From contig JAEUWY010000013.1 in the NCBI GenBank assembly GCA_022059125.1, positions 1,146,011 to 1,210,010 of the forward strand: DNA of 64,000 nucleotides, given 5' to 3'. Origin of the DNA: Corynespora cassiicola. Lineage: Eukaryota; Ascomycota; Dothideomycetes; Pleosporales; Corynesporascaceae. Below are positions 43,914 through 54,880 of the stretch, piece after piece; positions within the stretch are counted from its first letter, which is position 1, and each line of letters begins with the position of its first letter. Made by a program: the position numbers and the translations under genes. The notes under the pieces are model-generated. The model saw only the letters and a list, made by a program, of their open reading frames with translations. It did not search any database and had not been told where the DNA came from.

Positions 43914-45503
43914 ATGCCGCTCGTCCAGAACCCAATTTTGCCTGGATTCAATCCGGATCCTTCGATAATCAGAGTGGGAAAAGATTACTACATTGCAACA
44001 TCAACGTTCGAATGGTTTCCCGGCGTGCAAATTCACCATTCCCAAGATCTTGCCAACTGGGAACTGATCACACGCCCTCTGACACGCCAAAGTCAGCTAG
44101 ACATGCGGGGAGACCCAGATAGCGGTGGAGTATGGGCTCCATGTCTATCGCACGATGGAGAAAAGTTTTGGCTGGTCTATACGGACGTCAAGAGGAAAGA
44201 TGGTTCCTTCTGGGATTTACACAACTATGTCATCAATGCTCCTGCCATTGAAGGCCCATGGTCTGATCCGATTCGTGCAAACTCCTCCGGAATTGACCCT
44301 TCGCTCTTTCATGACGATGATGGACGGAAATGGTTTGTCAATCAATTCCGAGATCATCGCAAGCCGCCACACTTCTGCGGAATTGTTTTGCAGGAGTTTG
44401 ATCCCATTGCCGGTCGCCTCATCGGACCACAAAGGAAAATATTCGATGGTACCAGAGCGGGCATCACTGAAGGCCCACATATCTTTAAAAGGAATGGATG
44501 GTATTACCTACTGACTGCTGAGGGCGGTACTGGATACAACCATGCCTGCACTCTCGCTCGATCTCGAGACATCTGGGGCCCTTATGAAGTGCACCCTGAC
44601 AGGCATATTCTTACTGCAAAAGGAAACCCCTCATCTGAACTTCAAAGAGCGGGGCATGGGGACTTGGTCGAGACGCCTGATGGAACGACATATCTTGTGC
44701 ACATAGTCAGCAGACCGGCCACTCGCAAACGCAGTGTCCTTGGGCGCGAGACGGCGATTCAACAAGCAATATGGGCGGATGATGACTGGTTGTATGTCAA
44801 GAACGGCCCAACACCGTCGCTTCATGTTGAAGTACCAGGTGCTTGGGATGAGCGTCGACATTGGAAGGCGATGCAATACACATTTGAGGAGGGACTCCCA
44901 AATGATTTCCAGTGGCTGCGTACACCCGAGCCAGCGCGCATATTTTCCACGGGCAACGCTCTGACTCTATATGGCCGGGAAGCAATCGGTTCATGGTTTG
45001 AACAAGCCTTGGTCGCCCGTCGACAAACTCATTTTTCTTACAACGCTGAGACGAAGATACAATTTGCCCCGACGAACCAGCTTGAGTTTGCAGGACTCAC
45101 GGCATACTACAGTCGGTATAACTTCTTCTATCTCACAGTGACAGCGGAAGAAGATGGTCAAAGATGCTTGTCCATTATGAGCTCTGAAAAATCATGGCCG
45201 GAAGGGGCCCTCAAAACTCCACTTTACGAGTCCGTCTCGTTGCCAGACGCTGGAAAGGTCAAACTAGCGGTCAAGGTCCGAGGCGCCGATCTACAGTTTT
45301 ATTTCTCTGTCGGAGAAAATGTAGCACTGAGCGAAATTGGACCAACGCTAGATGCATCGACTCTTTCTGACGAGTGTGGGTGTGGCGCTCGAGGAGAGAA
45401 TGGAAGCTTTACCGGTGCATTCGTCGGAGTAGCATGTTCAGATCTAAATGGCAATGCGAAGTCTGCCAGATTTGACTACTTCACTTATGAGCCGGTCCAG
45501 TGA
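43914..45503 (+). CDS. GH43 beta-xylosidase/arabinofuranosidase, intracellular
   Basis: Intronless, 529 aa from ATG 43914. The frame is open 23 codons further upstream, but MPLVQNPILPGFNPDPSI is the usual GH43 beginning. Catalytic residues are visible: base Asp15 in FNPDPS, pKa-modulating Asp128 in SGIDPSLF and acid Glu186 in ITEGPHIF, in a five-bladed propeller (to about residue 310). A C-terminal beta-sandwich follows (EFAGLTAYYSRYNFFYLTV, VKLAVKVRGADLQFYFS), the beta-xylosidase C-terminal domain, as in the GH43_11-type enzymes. No signal peptide, so it would cleave xylo-oligosaccharides or arabinosides inside the cell. It is on the same strand as the Dal5-type permease but far downstream; its promoter shares an element with the GH5 gene. 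Confidence 0.93.
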   Translation: MPLVQNPILPGFNPDPSIIRVGKDYYIATSTFEWFPGVQIHHSQDLANWELITRPLTRQSQLDMRGDPDSGGVWAPCLSHDGEKFWLVYTDVKRKDGSFWDLHNYVINAPAIEGPWSDPIRANSSGIDPSLFHDDDGRKWFVNQFRDHRKPPHFCGIVLQEFDPIAGRLIGPQRKIFDGTRAGITEGPHIFKRNGWYYLLTAEGGTGYNHACTLARSRDIWGPYEVHPDRHILTAKGNPSSELQRAGHGDLVETPDGTTYLVHIVSRPATRKRSVLGRETAIQQAIWADDDWLYVKNGPTPSLHVEVPGAWDERRHWKAMQYTFEEGLPNDFQWLRTPEPARIFSTGNALTLYGREAIGSWFEQALVARRQTHFSYNAETKIQFAPTNQLEFAGLTAYYSRYNFFYLTVTAEEDGQRCLSIMSSEKSWPEGALKTPLYESVSLPDAGKVKLAVKVRGADLQFYFSVGENVALSEIGPTLDASTLSDECGCGARGENGSFTGAFVGVACSDLNGNAKSARFDYFTYEPVQ

Positions 45504-46329
45504 AGAAAGAAACGAAAAACAAAGCGAGGACAGAGAAGATCAGTATATGCGATTTGTTTGAGATACTTATTGCTCACGCTACTTGCCGCAGTCCTTTAGC
45601 CTCTACTTTTAACAAATTAAAACTGAACTCTTCGTGGTTCATCAGAACCACACTTGCAATTGCGGAATCTCTTTAGTTCTAGAAAAGAGAATATATAATA
45701 TTAGGTGATCGAAACGAATGTTGAGCTTTTTAAATAATCGTTGTCTAAATCATAGTTAATCTGCTGGAAACGTTATATCTGGTCCTTTGACAAAGGGTCC
45801 TGTCAACCAAACATTCAGTGATGGATGTCTGAGGTTTTATGAGCAAGCATTACCAGCCAAGAACCTCATGACTCAGTAGTCAGTTATAAGCCGGCCGGAA
45901 ACCGCAACGACTGCTAGCTAGGGTAATCGTGCTTTCAGAGACTGTTACTATGCAAGGCCATTCCCACTATCCAGATTAAGAATCCTATCCGCCCATATAT
46001 CGACTCGTAATCTTCTACTTCTAATCTGTTATAATGCGAGACGAGCATCAGCATTAATATCTAAATTTAAAGGAAATTTTTTAAAGCGCTTAAAAAATAT
46101 ACATAAGTGTCGCAGTGCTGCTCCTATGCGGTTAGTAAACTGGTAGTTGCGAGTTCACGACGACGGCTTAGCTGCTTAAGTTCTATTTAGGCAATGTTTG
46201 CAACTTTGCCGAAATAGGAAAATCTACCAACTTGTAACGAGGTGTTGCGAGACTTCAGCTACTCCGTATTTATATTAGCGCGCAAAGCGAGCGAGCCGCA
46301 TAAAACCTACGCTCTAAGTACGCTTTAGA
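45504..46329. other. intergenic, AT-leaning
   Basis: 3' flank of the GH43 gene grading into the AT-rich block. The short GC-richer stretch at 46110-46320 is odd in context but shows no complete gene or tRNA. Confidence 0.4.
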
Positions 46330-47000
46330 GACAACAGGCATTATTTTTAGAACTACTATTAATACATATTTTTTAAGCTATTTTTCTATTATTAATTCTA
46401 GTGTGAAGTAAATAGTATTATTTAAAGCTAGATTTTTCACACAACTCCGTAAACCTGGGAAGATAAACTCTATATTATATTAATAAAAGGCTTTTAGCTA
46501 ATATAATACTCTATTTTAATTTTAATATTACTTATAAATTACCTTTAAGTATTATTTAAAAGTTTTTAGTTTATTTAAAAAAAAACTAAATTATAGAATA
46601 TATAAAAATATTTATTACTCTAATTTATAAATTAGTAGTATGTGTAGATAAACAGTAAATTATACTTATACTTATAATAATATTTATTATAAGTTATAAA
46701 TAAGTTAATTTCTAAATAAACTAATTATTTTTACTAAACTTATATATTCTATTAGAGTTTAAAATAAGTTACTTTAATACTATATATTAGTATTTAATAT
46801 AAGTACTATTAGTATAATTATTTATCTTTCTTGATATTAATACCTACTAAATATTTATTTTATTTTAACAAATACTCTAAATCCAAAGCTCTTTTTTATC
46901 TATATTATATATATACCTGAACTTAATACTGTACTATATTAAGTAATTTTCTACTATAAAAGCTTAAAATACAATTTATATTTACACTCCAGCTTAGCGT
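46330..47000. repeat. AT-rich block 1, probable RIP-mutated relic
   Basis: About 670 bp made almost only of A and T, with abundant TA dinucleotides, almost no CG and stops in all frames. This is the look of a repeat mutated by RIP (C-to-T on both strands). No element type can be recognised. Confidence 0.65.
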
Positions 47001-47488
47001 TGTAGTAGCTAAAAAAAAATAAGCGAATTATAGACCTTGTAGGTAGCAAGCGACATGCCTAAGACTCCTTTATGTACTTGCTTAGGTATAATTTATCAGT
47101 TGCTGAGTTTCCGTTAATTGTTATTAGCGACACGTTAGGAAACCTGATTGAGATGATGTGTGCGTGACAACGTTGAGTGATCAATACCATATTTTTTTCC
47201 CTATCGCTGCATACAAAAGTTTTTAATTGAACTTTAAGGTGCTGTTATTGTTAAGTGCTTCTTTAATGCCTGGCATTGGAGGTTGAGTTCGCATCAAAAG
47301 TGTGGTGTTAATCGCATTCCCCGTGCATTGGGTGCACGGACACGGTATAAGTTGATTTTATACCATAGTATCATGAAGAAGTTGTAGTATTCATGAAGTT
47401 TAGCAGAATCTACACAATTGCCTCTAAGGTATCTATCTTCCACTTGAGCCCTATTTCCCTGTATCCTTTCATGAAACCAATACATGTA
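47001..47488. other. right flank of AT-rich block 1
   Basis: Mixed composition, non-coding, 3' side of the sugar permease gene. Confidence 0.4.
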
Positions 47489-49204
47489 TTATTTAGACTC
47501 GACCTTAACTACAGCATCCTGAGAGTCTGAAAACTGGTCAACACTTGTCTGTGCAAACTTACGAGCGCTGACGCCGTGCTCGAAGAGAAGATCGAGCTCG
47601 CCGTAGGTACGATCCTTTGTCTCGGGCAGGCGAAAAAAAGCCCAGGCGAGGATGATGAGACACCAACCGGCCCAATAGAGGCCGGTTTTAGCACCCCAAT
47701 TCCAGGCGTGAATGCCGAGCATGCGAGGCATGAGTGCGTTGTTGACCAAACTGGCCATGTTGTTAAAGTTACGTGCTAGGACAATTGTCTTTGCTTTGAG
47801 GCGAGTCGAGGGAATATCGGCGACGAGAGTATAACAGATGGGGCCCATGGCCATGTCGTACATGAAGGTGTAAAAGATCAGAAGGCTACCAATGGCCCAG
47901 CTGGGACCCGGATTGCTGGGGTCAGCGAAGCCAAGGCCGCCAACAACGAGGAGGATCAGGCACAAGCTCGTCATGCCCCAGAGGTAGATTGTGCGGCGGC
48001 CAAACTTGCTCAGCCAGAACCAGGAGAGGACCACACCGACAGCACCAACGGCGTACTGGATCACGTTAAAGGTAAACGAGTTGTCGGTGGAGAGGCCTGC
48101 ACGCTCGTAAAACTGGACAGAATACCCCATGAGGACGCTGCCGCACATTGCTTGGGCGGTGTAGCTGATGGATGCAAGTTCGGTGCGGCGCAGATCTGCC
48201 CGCATGAAGCAGTGCCAGTAGTTTGTGCCTGCCGAGTGATTCATTTCGAACTCATTGGTAGCCTTCATCATGGCGACCTGGTCGTCGGCATCAAAGTCGA
48301 TGCCGTTGTCGCCATTGACAGCGGTAGAAGATACCAGACGCAGCACGGCGCGCTTGGCGTCGGCGAGACGGCCCTTACGAACCAGCCACCAGGGTGATTC
48401 CGGTGCGAACAGGGTGCCGAATATGATAAACGGGGGCCATGCCCACTGCAGGGCCATAGGGATCCTATATGACCAGTCACCGTGCATGCTGAGGAAGCCG
48501 CGCAGAACGCCGGCCGAGATGAGTTGGCCAATGACCCAGCACAGGTTGACGTAGGCCGTTAGGTACGGGCGGAGAACGATGGGCGCAATGTCCGAGGCAT
48601 AGGCGATAGTCAGGGTCTGAAAGACGCCCCAGGGGACGCCGAGCATAATCTGGCCTGCGAGGATGGTCTGAATGTTTTGTGCAAAAAAGGGGAGAAATAT
48701 GAAGGCAACCATGAGCAGCTGCGACAAGATCATGGTCCGTTTATAACCAATACCGTCCGAGACCCATCCGTTGAGGTAGAGGCCGATGATTTGGCCGCAC
48801 ATGCCGCCCACTTGGATGTAGGTCTGCCAGTCGGCCGAGATAACCCTGCCACCGTCTGGATCTGGTTCGTTACCAAACTTCTCCTGGAAGCTAGGGACAT
48901 AGAAGCGTTAATTTCTTTTGAATATAGAAGGAATTGGGTGAGTAGAAGCTTACGCATCGTAACCGTAGAAGGCTCCCATTAAGGCAAGGTCGTAGCCCTC
49001 CATGATGATGGCGGTGGAGAAAAGCAAGGAGAAACCAATGCCTTTGGAGTACAGGCGGATGGCTTCACTCAAGGTGAGGTTGTGCTCTCGGGCGGTGGCA
49101 TCGCGGGCGTCCGCCTTTTCCTGAGGCTGGCCCTTGGAATTGTCGTTGTAATTGACGTTGTGGACATGTTCAATGTCGGCTACATCAATCTTTTCAGAGC
49201 TCAT
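47489..49204 (-). CDS. MFS sugar permease of sucrose/fructan-type cassette
   Basis: Exons 49204-48954 and 48890-47489 give 550 aa. Sugar-porter features: long hydrophilic N terminus, SKGIGFSLLFSTAIIMEGYDLALM in TM1, LYLNGWVSDGIGYKRTMI, LFAPESPWWLVRKGR, WLSKFGRRTIYLWG, and FRLPETKDRTYGELDLLFEHGVSARKF after TM12. It is closest in pattern to the fungal alpha-glucoside/maltose permeases, many of which also carry sucrose. It is divergent from the GH32 gene across a 1.4-kb region with palindromic sites, and a Zn2Cys6 gene follows beyond GH32. The three form a transport-hydrolysis-regulation unit. Confidence 0.9.
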
Positions 49205-49247
49205 GGTATGCAGGCAATATTATGGCGAGAGTGTAGAGCTTGCCGAG

Positions 49248-49257
49248 GGGATGTCGG
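49248..49257 (+). promoter_or_regulatory. GGRRTRTCGG element, permease promoter
   Basis: GGGATGTCGG, exact to the degenerate element, 44 bp upstream of the permease start, so possibly within its 5' leader. The flanks differ from the GH5/GH43 copies, so relevance is uncertain. Confidence 0.3.
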
Positions 49258-50122
49258 TAGTGAGGGTGAACTCCTATGTAGATATACGCAAGGGTGGTAA
49301 AGTAAAAAAAGGCGGAAGAGGGGAAGGCAAAGAACTTGCGAGAAGAGAAGAGAATTTGATGAGGAGTGAGAAGATGATCAGAGGTTCGTGTCGTTATGCT
49401 AGTCAGAGACTCCAGGTTCTTATAATCGTGGGTAGAAGGGGAAGAGCTTACCTTAGTTCCCAGATTCTGGCCGGAGAGCTCATCCCCAGGTTCCAACCGA
49501 GGGGAAACACTTGTGGAGGATAAAGCGGTGGACTAATCAAATTGTGACATAATGCTGCGGTGGGACCCTCTCCAATTCTAGATGAAAGTATACGTCCAAG
49601 CTTTCTGCGTCGACCAATCCGATCGAGCACCTACATGTTCACGCGATAATAATTTGGTTCGACAGCTGAGTCCGCGAGATCTTCAGATTACGAAAGAAGA
49701 ACCTAAAGAGCAATGGCAGCTAGGATCAACCAGGGTCAGCCAAAGGCAGCCAAGGCCGGCTGTAGGATTGAATCAAGGATGTGTCACAGGCGTGGGTCAA
49801 CGAGTGAGGCAGCTTGACCGCGAGTCTGGAATCCGCACTCATGTCCTTCACTGTCCATATCTACTAATAACGGGTTTTTTTTCATAGGAAGGAATGTCTG
49901 ACCTTAGAGTTATTAGACCCCCCACCGCTTTCACTCCTATTTTCCCTTGGGATGGGAGCGAGGCTATGGTTTCTACCCGTGGGAAAAATCCATAGTGGGT
50001 GGCACGGATGGCAGCGGGAGTCATTTCTTGATTTTCATCAGTAAAACATATTTCTCTCTATTCTTTCAGGGGCTGCCTGCTGTGTCACATGCTTTTCGTC
50101 TCAGAATGTTATGGAGAACAAT

Positions 50123-50135
50123 TGTCGGTCCGACA
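50123..50135. promoter_or_regulatory. palindrome TGTCGG-T-CCGACA
   Basis: Six-base arms around one base, containing CGG-N-CCG, the inverted CGG pair of Zn2Cys6 dimers. It is 482 bp upstream of the GH32 start. Confidence 0.45.
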
Positions 50136-50238
50136 GTCCTTGCCGCACGATCTCCGTATAGTGCTCTTTTACCCCCCAGTTCCCTCTCCGCGTCTCCACC
50201 GGGATGACCGCACAAAAGCGGAGGGAAAAAATTTGCTC

Positions 50239-50249
50239 GTCGGGCCGAC
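50239..50249. promoter_or_regulatory. palindrome GTCGG-G-CCGAC
   Basis: Second copy of the same symmetric element, 116 bp from the first and 368 bp upstream of GH32. Likely targets of the neighbouring Zn2Cys6 protein (inference). Confidence 0.45.
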
Positions 50250-50617
50250 AGTGGCGCTCTAAGGCCTTCTTTCTACGGCTAGACGATCTGGCTGCACAGG
50301 TAATTTGGCATCTAGTCGGTATTACGACTCCGCATATACATGTGCAAGCGCAGTGTAGATTCAGCATAGGATTAATTTTGGGTCTGGCATGACGGAAAAC
50401 TAGGCTTGTTCTTCCCCCTCCCCGTGAGACATCTCGGATTTGATATGCTTAAAACTGTCTTGTTCTTTCAGTCACACAACCCAATTTTTCTATTTCTTGT
50501 CTACTAAAACACGTTCACCTCGTACTTTCACACCTGTTCTCCGGGTCCATCCTCAGCCGATTGTTGTTGTCTCTCAGATTGCTCACCTGTTCCGCCGTAG
50601 TGACATAAGCACAAGAG

Positions 50618-52595
50618 ATGCACATGTCGTGTCAATCCCAATGCAACTCCTCGGGGCCCTCTACACACCAATGCCGGCAGCAGCAATGGCACCCCCTGCC
50701 CACCTATCACCTCAAGGCGCCCTATGGGTGGATTAACGACCCATGCGCGCCCAGCTACGATGCTGCCACAGGCACATATCACGTCCACTACCAATGTAAG
50801 TTAACACCCAAGATACCAACCAGCATTATGATTTGAAATTTCATCCGGCAGCTGATGCTATCAGCAAACCTGACTTGCCTCATGTGAGCTTCTCTGACCT
50901 TTTACAGGGAACCCCAAATCGTGCGACTGGGGGAAAATTGCTTGGGGCCATGCCACCAGCAAAGACGGCCTCCGCTGGACACAGAGCCGCGACGCAAACC
51001 CTTCCCTGCAGCCCGATCAGCCTTATGACAAGGAAGGAGTCTTCACAGGCTGCTTCTGGCCTACAGGCCCATACGGAGAGCCCGACCGACTATCCGTCTT
51101 TTATTCATCCATCACCAACTTGCCCATCCACTGGTCCCTGCCTTATGTCCGTGACAGCGAGGGTTTGGCTCTGGCCACGTCCGAGGACGGGGGCCTGTCG
51201 TGGGAGAAAAGCGAGCTGAACCCTATTCTCAAAGGTGAACCGGAGGGGATCAATGTCAGGGGGTTTCGGGATCCGTTTTTGGGGGAGTGGCCTGCCATGG
51301 ATGAGGTTCGCGCTGCTGCAGGTGGCGACGCAAAGACAAGTCTCTACGGCATTCTCTCAGGCAGCATCTTGGGTAAAGGGCCAACTGTTTTTCTATATGC
51401 AGTCTCTCCAGATGACCTGACGACGTGGGAATACCTCGGTCCACTTGTCGACATGGCCGACGGGTTCCGCGTGCCGGGGTCATGGACTGGTGAGTTTGGC
51501 GTCAACTGGGAATGTGTCAATTTTATGACCTTGGCCGCCGAGGACGGTACCAACTATAAGCGCCATTTTCTCCTCATGGGTGCAGAAGGATACAAGCTCG
51601 GCCATAAAGAGGGCGACGAGGACGTCCACCAAACCATGGGCCTTTGGATGGCCGGCACTTTGGGAGCTGTACCAATAGAACGCGGCGCCACCTGGACCCC
51701 CAAAATGATACACGACTTCGACGGCATTCTAGACCACGGCGCCCTGTACGCACCAAGCTCGTTTGTTCACTCCGTTACCCGTAAGCGGATCCTCATGGGG
51801 TGGATCAAGGAGGAGGAGCTGACGTCGGCCCGGCGCCATGCCAAAGGCTGGACGGGCCACCTGGCTATCCCGCGCGAGCTGTTCTTGTATACGACGCCCG
51901 AAAATGTTACTAGGGCGTTAAGGTCATCTCTCGACGATATTAGGTCAATGAAGATCGTCAACAAGAGATCCTCCTCGCAATCCCATGGTAGGCACACGCA
52001 TGCCCTGCAGACGCTGGGCATTCGACCGTTTTCTGAGGTCCGCTCGTTGGCTCAGAGAGCGCCCATGGTGTGGGAAGGTACCTCCAGCGACCACGGCGCA
52101 GCAGCAGCAGGAAGCAGGTTACTAGACGAAACACCTTCAACGAGCTGGGAGTTAGAGGCCGTCATCCACGTCGACTCCAGCCGCGGACGAATTGGGTTCT
52201 CAATTTGCCGGCCAAGTAGAAGTGGCACTCATGACAGCTCTCAAGGAACAGACATATTTTTCGACGCAGAACGAGAGCAAATCGTTGTCGACAAGACCCG
52301 GTCCAACTGGGAAGCGGATATCACAAAGGATATTCTCTATGGGTCGTTCACACTCTTTTACCATGAGCAGCCGTCCACATCAGCCTCCTCGAATGAACAA
52401 TTGGAAAAGCTTCGCTTCCGCATCTTCCGCGACGGCGACACCCTTGAAGTCTTTGCTAACGACCGCTTTGCCCTCGCCACGACCGTCTACGCTGATACTA
52501 CTTGTAGAGCTATTCACTGTTTCGCCGAGGGTGTCGCCGCACCTACTGCATTCGAGTCGGTTCGACTGTGGGATTACGCCGAGGATGTGCAATAA
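50618..52595 (+). CDS. GH32 invertase/inulinase-type hydrolase, intracellular
   Basis: Exons 50618-50795 and 50908-52595 give 621 aa; splicing restores HYQWNPKSCDWG. The family motifs are present: nucleophile Asp41 in GWINDPCAP (WMNDPNG box), FTGCFWP, transition-state stabiliser Asp181 in VRGFRDPF, and acid/base Glu261 in NWECVNF. The C-terminal beta-sandwich follows from about 440 (SWELEAVIHVD, LRFRIFRDGDTLEVFANDR). There is no signal peptide; the N terminus is polar and Cys/Gln-rich. GH32 enzymes cleave sucrose, inulin or levan, or transfer fructose; this motif variant (NDPCA) is the one I associate with fungal intracellular sucrose hydrolases, but specificity is unproven. It acts with the divergent permease. 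Confidence 0.92.
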
Positions 52596-53072
52596 TCTGG
52601 GGCGGTTTTCTGGTGCCGGTAATCCAAAACTGGGGACATTAAGTCTGCAGCAAAACAAATGCTGTAAATATCAAGTCTAGAAAGGGAACACCAGATACTG
52701 TAGATAGTAAGCCATTGTATGAATGAAGCTGGTAATGATGGGCATAGACGGCGATTCCTCGGGCTGACATGACCTTTTACGACATGTGACGCCTAAATGG
52801 ATGTAAATCGTCATAATTTCGACGTAGACACCAATTATTCAGGCCGCTCGTGGAACCTGGCGCGTAATACCTGGTGAAAGTTCGTGAGAAGTTTCGTGGC
52901 TTCTTTTCCTCAATCCGATATCGAGGTCCCAAGTCTGGTTCTTGAATAGACTTTCTCCATTGCCTCAGAGCCTGTTTCCTCTCCAAGGCAAGCAGTTGCA
53001 GAACAACAGTTGTAGACGGACAAACTTCTACAGCGCGAATGTCGGCCAATCGATAAAGCTGATCATGAGATG
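52596..53072. other. intergenic between convergent genes
   Basis: 477 bp between the GH32 and Zn2Cys6 stops. A 90-codon minus frame (53049-52777) has no motif. No gene is seen. Confidence 0.45.
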
Positions 53073-54698
53073 CTACTGGTGCAGCATCTCGAGCTTTTCC
53101 CGCAGATAGGCCTTTTGCGTCTCGCGGACGCCCTCAAAGGACAACAAAAACCTTGCGACGTATCCAAAATCCTCGATATGAGCATTCAAGCCTGATCTGT
53201 CTCCACCTCCTTGTGTTGTTGCTGCTCCGCCTATCCCGGATCCGCCATCCCGCTGGTTGCGAGCAGGCGAAAGAGCAAGAACGTCGGCAATGGTGCTGGT
53301 GACCTCGAACAGCTTCTGTAAGATGCCTCTCCCTTGAGAACTTATACTTGCAATGCTATCAAGACGACTGACTAGACTGTGCAGCTGCGTCGTGAGCCTC
53401 TGCGCGGGGAACTGCAGCGAGAGGCCCTCGTGGGTATTGCGCGAAGGGGAGAACCGCAAAAACCCTTTGGATAGGGCGAGCTGCCAGAGTGAAGTGCGCA
53501 ACCACAGCCGTGTAATAAAGAGGTCTGCGTGCTGGCGCTCCGAAAGCCCTACGTGGCCGCGCTTCCAGAGGTCGCGCTCAGCCTCGGCGGCGTCAATCTC
53601 GTCCTGGTCGAGCTGAACTTGCTTGGTTTCGATCCAGCCAGCCGTAATGTTATTGTCGTTGCCGTTCCACGAGGCGAGGAACGTGTCGTCAAGAATGAAA
53701 AACAGGTGAATCAGCCTGTTGAAGCCGACCTCTATATGCATCGGAGTATTTGGGTCGGCGGCTGGCCGGGCTGGTACCAGAGGGGCCAGGACGCTGGGGT
53801 AGCCCGAAGTAATGGTCAGGAAGCGCTCATGGATCCAAGCTTCCCAGTACAGCCTCTGGTAGGCCAAGAAGTCGGCAGGCGTGGCGGGGCGGTCGTGCAT
53901 GAGAACCTGGCGGACCTGGAGCATGGTGATGGCCTCGCGGAGGATGCTAAAGCTGCGGTCCAAGCGCTTGAAGGCCATCATGGAAATCTCAAGGTAGATG
54001 CATGTCATGATGCGCTTATTGGTCAGGGCGGGCTTCTCATCCAAGCGGCCCTGGCTGTCGAGAGTAATCTCGGCGCGCCTGTGGGCCTCGAGACTGTTCT
54101 GGATGAGCTCGTTCAGCTGCGTGGCCACGTCGCCGTGCAACGTGTCGGAGGTCTGGCTGAGAAAGGTCGTGGCGGCTGCATAGGCGTAGACCAGCGCCGC
54201 GTCCTCGAAGTTATCGTACATGGCTGAGATAGAGGCCACAATGTCCTTGGCCGACATGGCGGGGCTGAAGGGGTAGACGAGCTCTTCAAACTGTGGGAGG
54301 AGTGCGAAGAAGAAATCAGGCTTGTACTCGGTGGCCAGGGCGACGGAAGACAACAGCGACGGGTTGATCGGTTGTGTCACACTGCTGCTGCTGCTGTCGC
54401 CATCGCTGGAAGATCTCGAAACGGATGCCGACATTTGCGTGTTGCTGCCGCGGACACCAACGCTCTCTCTACTAGAGGTATCATTGTTGAGAGACTCGTC
54501 TCGGGCCTTAGCCACCAACCTCCCGCGCAAGGGGTTCTTGCGCTTCTCGTTCATCATGGAAGTAACGCAGCGCAGGTTGAAATGGGCGCACTGGACGCAG
54601 GGCTGGGCGGCGTCGCACTTGACCTTGCGGACTCGGCAGCCATCGCATGCCCTGCGCACTCTAACCGTGCTGTTGCTCGCTGATAACTCGGCCGACAT
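53073..54698 (-). CDS. Zn2Cys6 transcription factor, candidate sucrose/fructan regulator
   Basis: Intronless, 541 aa. The zinc cluster is C18-x2-C21-x6-C28-x5-C34-x2-C37-x6-C44 within RRACDGCRVRKVKCDAAQPC, the same spacing as AmyR/InuR and yeast MAL activators. A basic stretch KRKNPLRGRL follows, then a Ser-rich linker (about 90-110). A helical regulatory region extends from about 130 to the end (ALVYAYAAATTFLSQ, RIMTCIYLEISMMAFKRLDRSF, RLYWEAWIHERFLTI). Similar proteins I know regulate maltose, starch or inulin/sucrose genes. Located beside GH32 and a permease, it is the likely local activator, and the GTCGGNCCGAC palindromes are its best candidate sites. It is the last conventional gene before AT-rich block 2. 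Confidence 0.9.
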   Translation of the reverse strand: MSAELSASNSTVRVRRACDGCRVRKVKCDAAQPCVQCAHFNLRCVTSMMNEKRKNPLRGRLVAKARDESLNNDTSSRESVGVRGSNTQMSASVSRSSSDGDSSSSSVTQPINPSLLSSVALATEYKPDFFFALLPQFEELVYPFSPAMSAKDIVASISAMYDNFEDAALVYAYAAATTFLSQTSDTLHGDVATQLNELIQNSLEAHRRAEITLDSQGRLDEKPALTNKRIMTCIYLEISMMAFKRLDRSFSILREAITMLQVRQVLMHDRPATPADFLAYQRLYWEAWIHERFLTITSGYPSVLAPLVPARPAADPNTPMHIEVGFNRLIHLFFILDDTFLASWNGNDNNITAGWIETKQVQLDQDEIDAAEAERDLWKRGHVGLSERQHADLFITRLWLRTSLWQLALSKGFLRFSPSRNTHEGLSLQFPAQRLTTQLHSLVSRLDSIASISSQGRGILQKLFEVTSTIADVLALSPARNQRDGGSGIGGAATTQGGGDRSGLNAHIEDFGYVARFLLSFEGVRETQKAYLREKLEMLHQ

Positions 54699-54880
54699 TG
54701 TGTACCTAGCTCTTTAAGTGCATTCAGTGTTTATCTCGGCGGAGATGTTGTCGTGACGAGTTGTAAGTTGGGGGCACTGATCACGACCCCAAAACATGGA
54801 ATGTCATGTTTGTCGTTAGCCGCAGGGAGTTGTAACCAATCTATATTTGGACTAGTGCCGTCTATACGTCCAGATGACAG
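54699..54880. other. promoter of Zn2Cys6 gene
   Basis: Short GC-moderate region ending where the AT-rich element begins. Confidence 0.4.

Larger units (their letters stand above)
49205..50617. promoter_or_regulatory. divergent promoter, sugar permease / GH32
   Basis: 1.4 kb. Contains a GGRRTRTCGG match close to the permease (49248-49257), CreA-type CCCCAG near 49483 and CCCCAC near 49920, and two GTCGGNCCGAC palindromes (listed). A 101-codon frame at 49582-49887 shows no motif; I see no extra gene. Confidence 0.55.

Noticed and set aside
46110..46200. Possible tRNA-like stretch (GGTTAGTAAACTGGTAG, then GAGTTCACGAC)
   Set aside because: The A-box and B-box matches are partial and I could not pair acceptor or anticodon stems.
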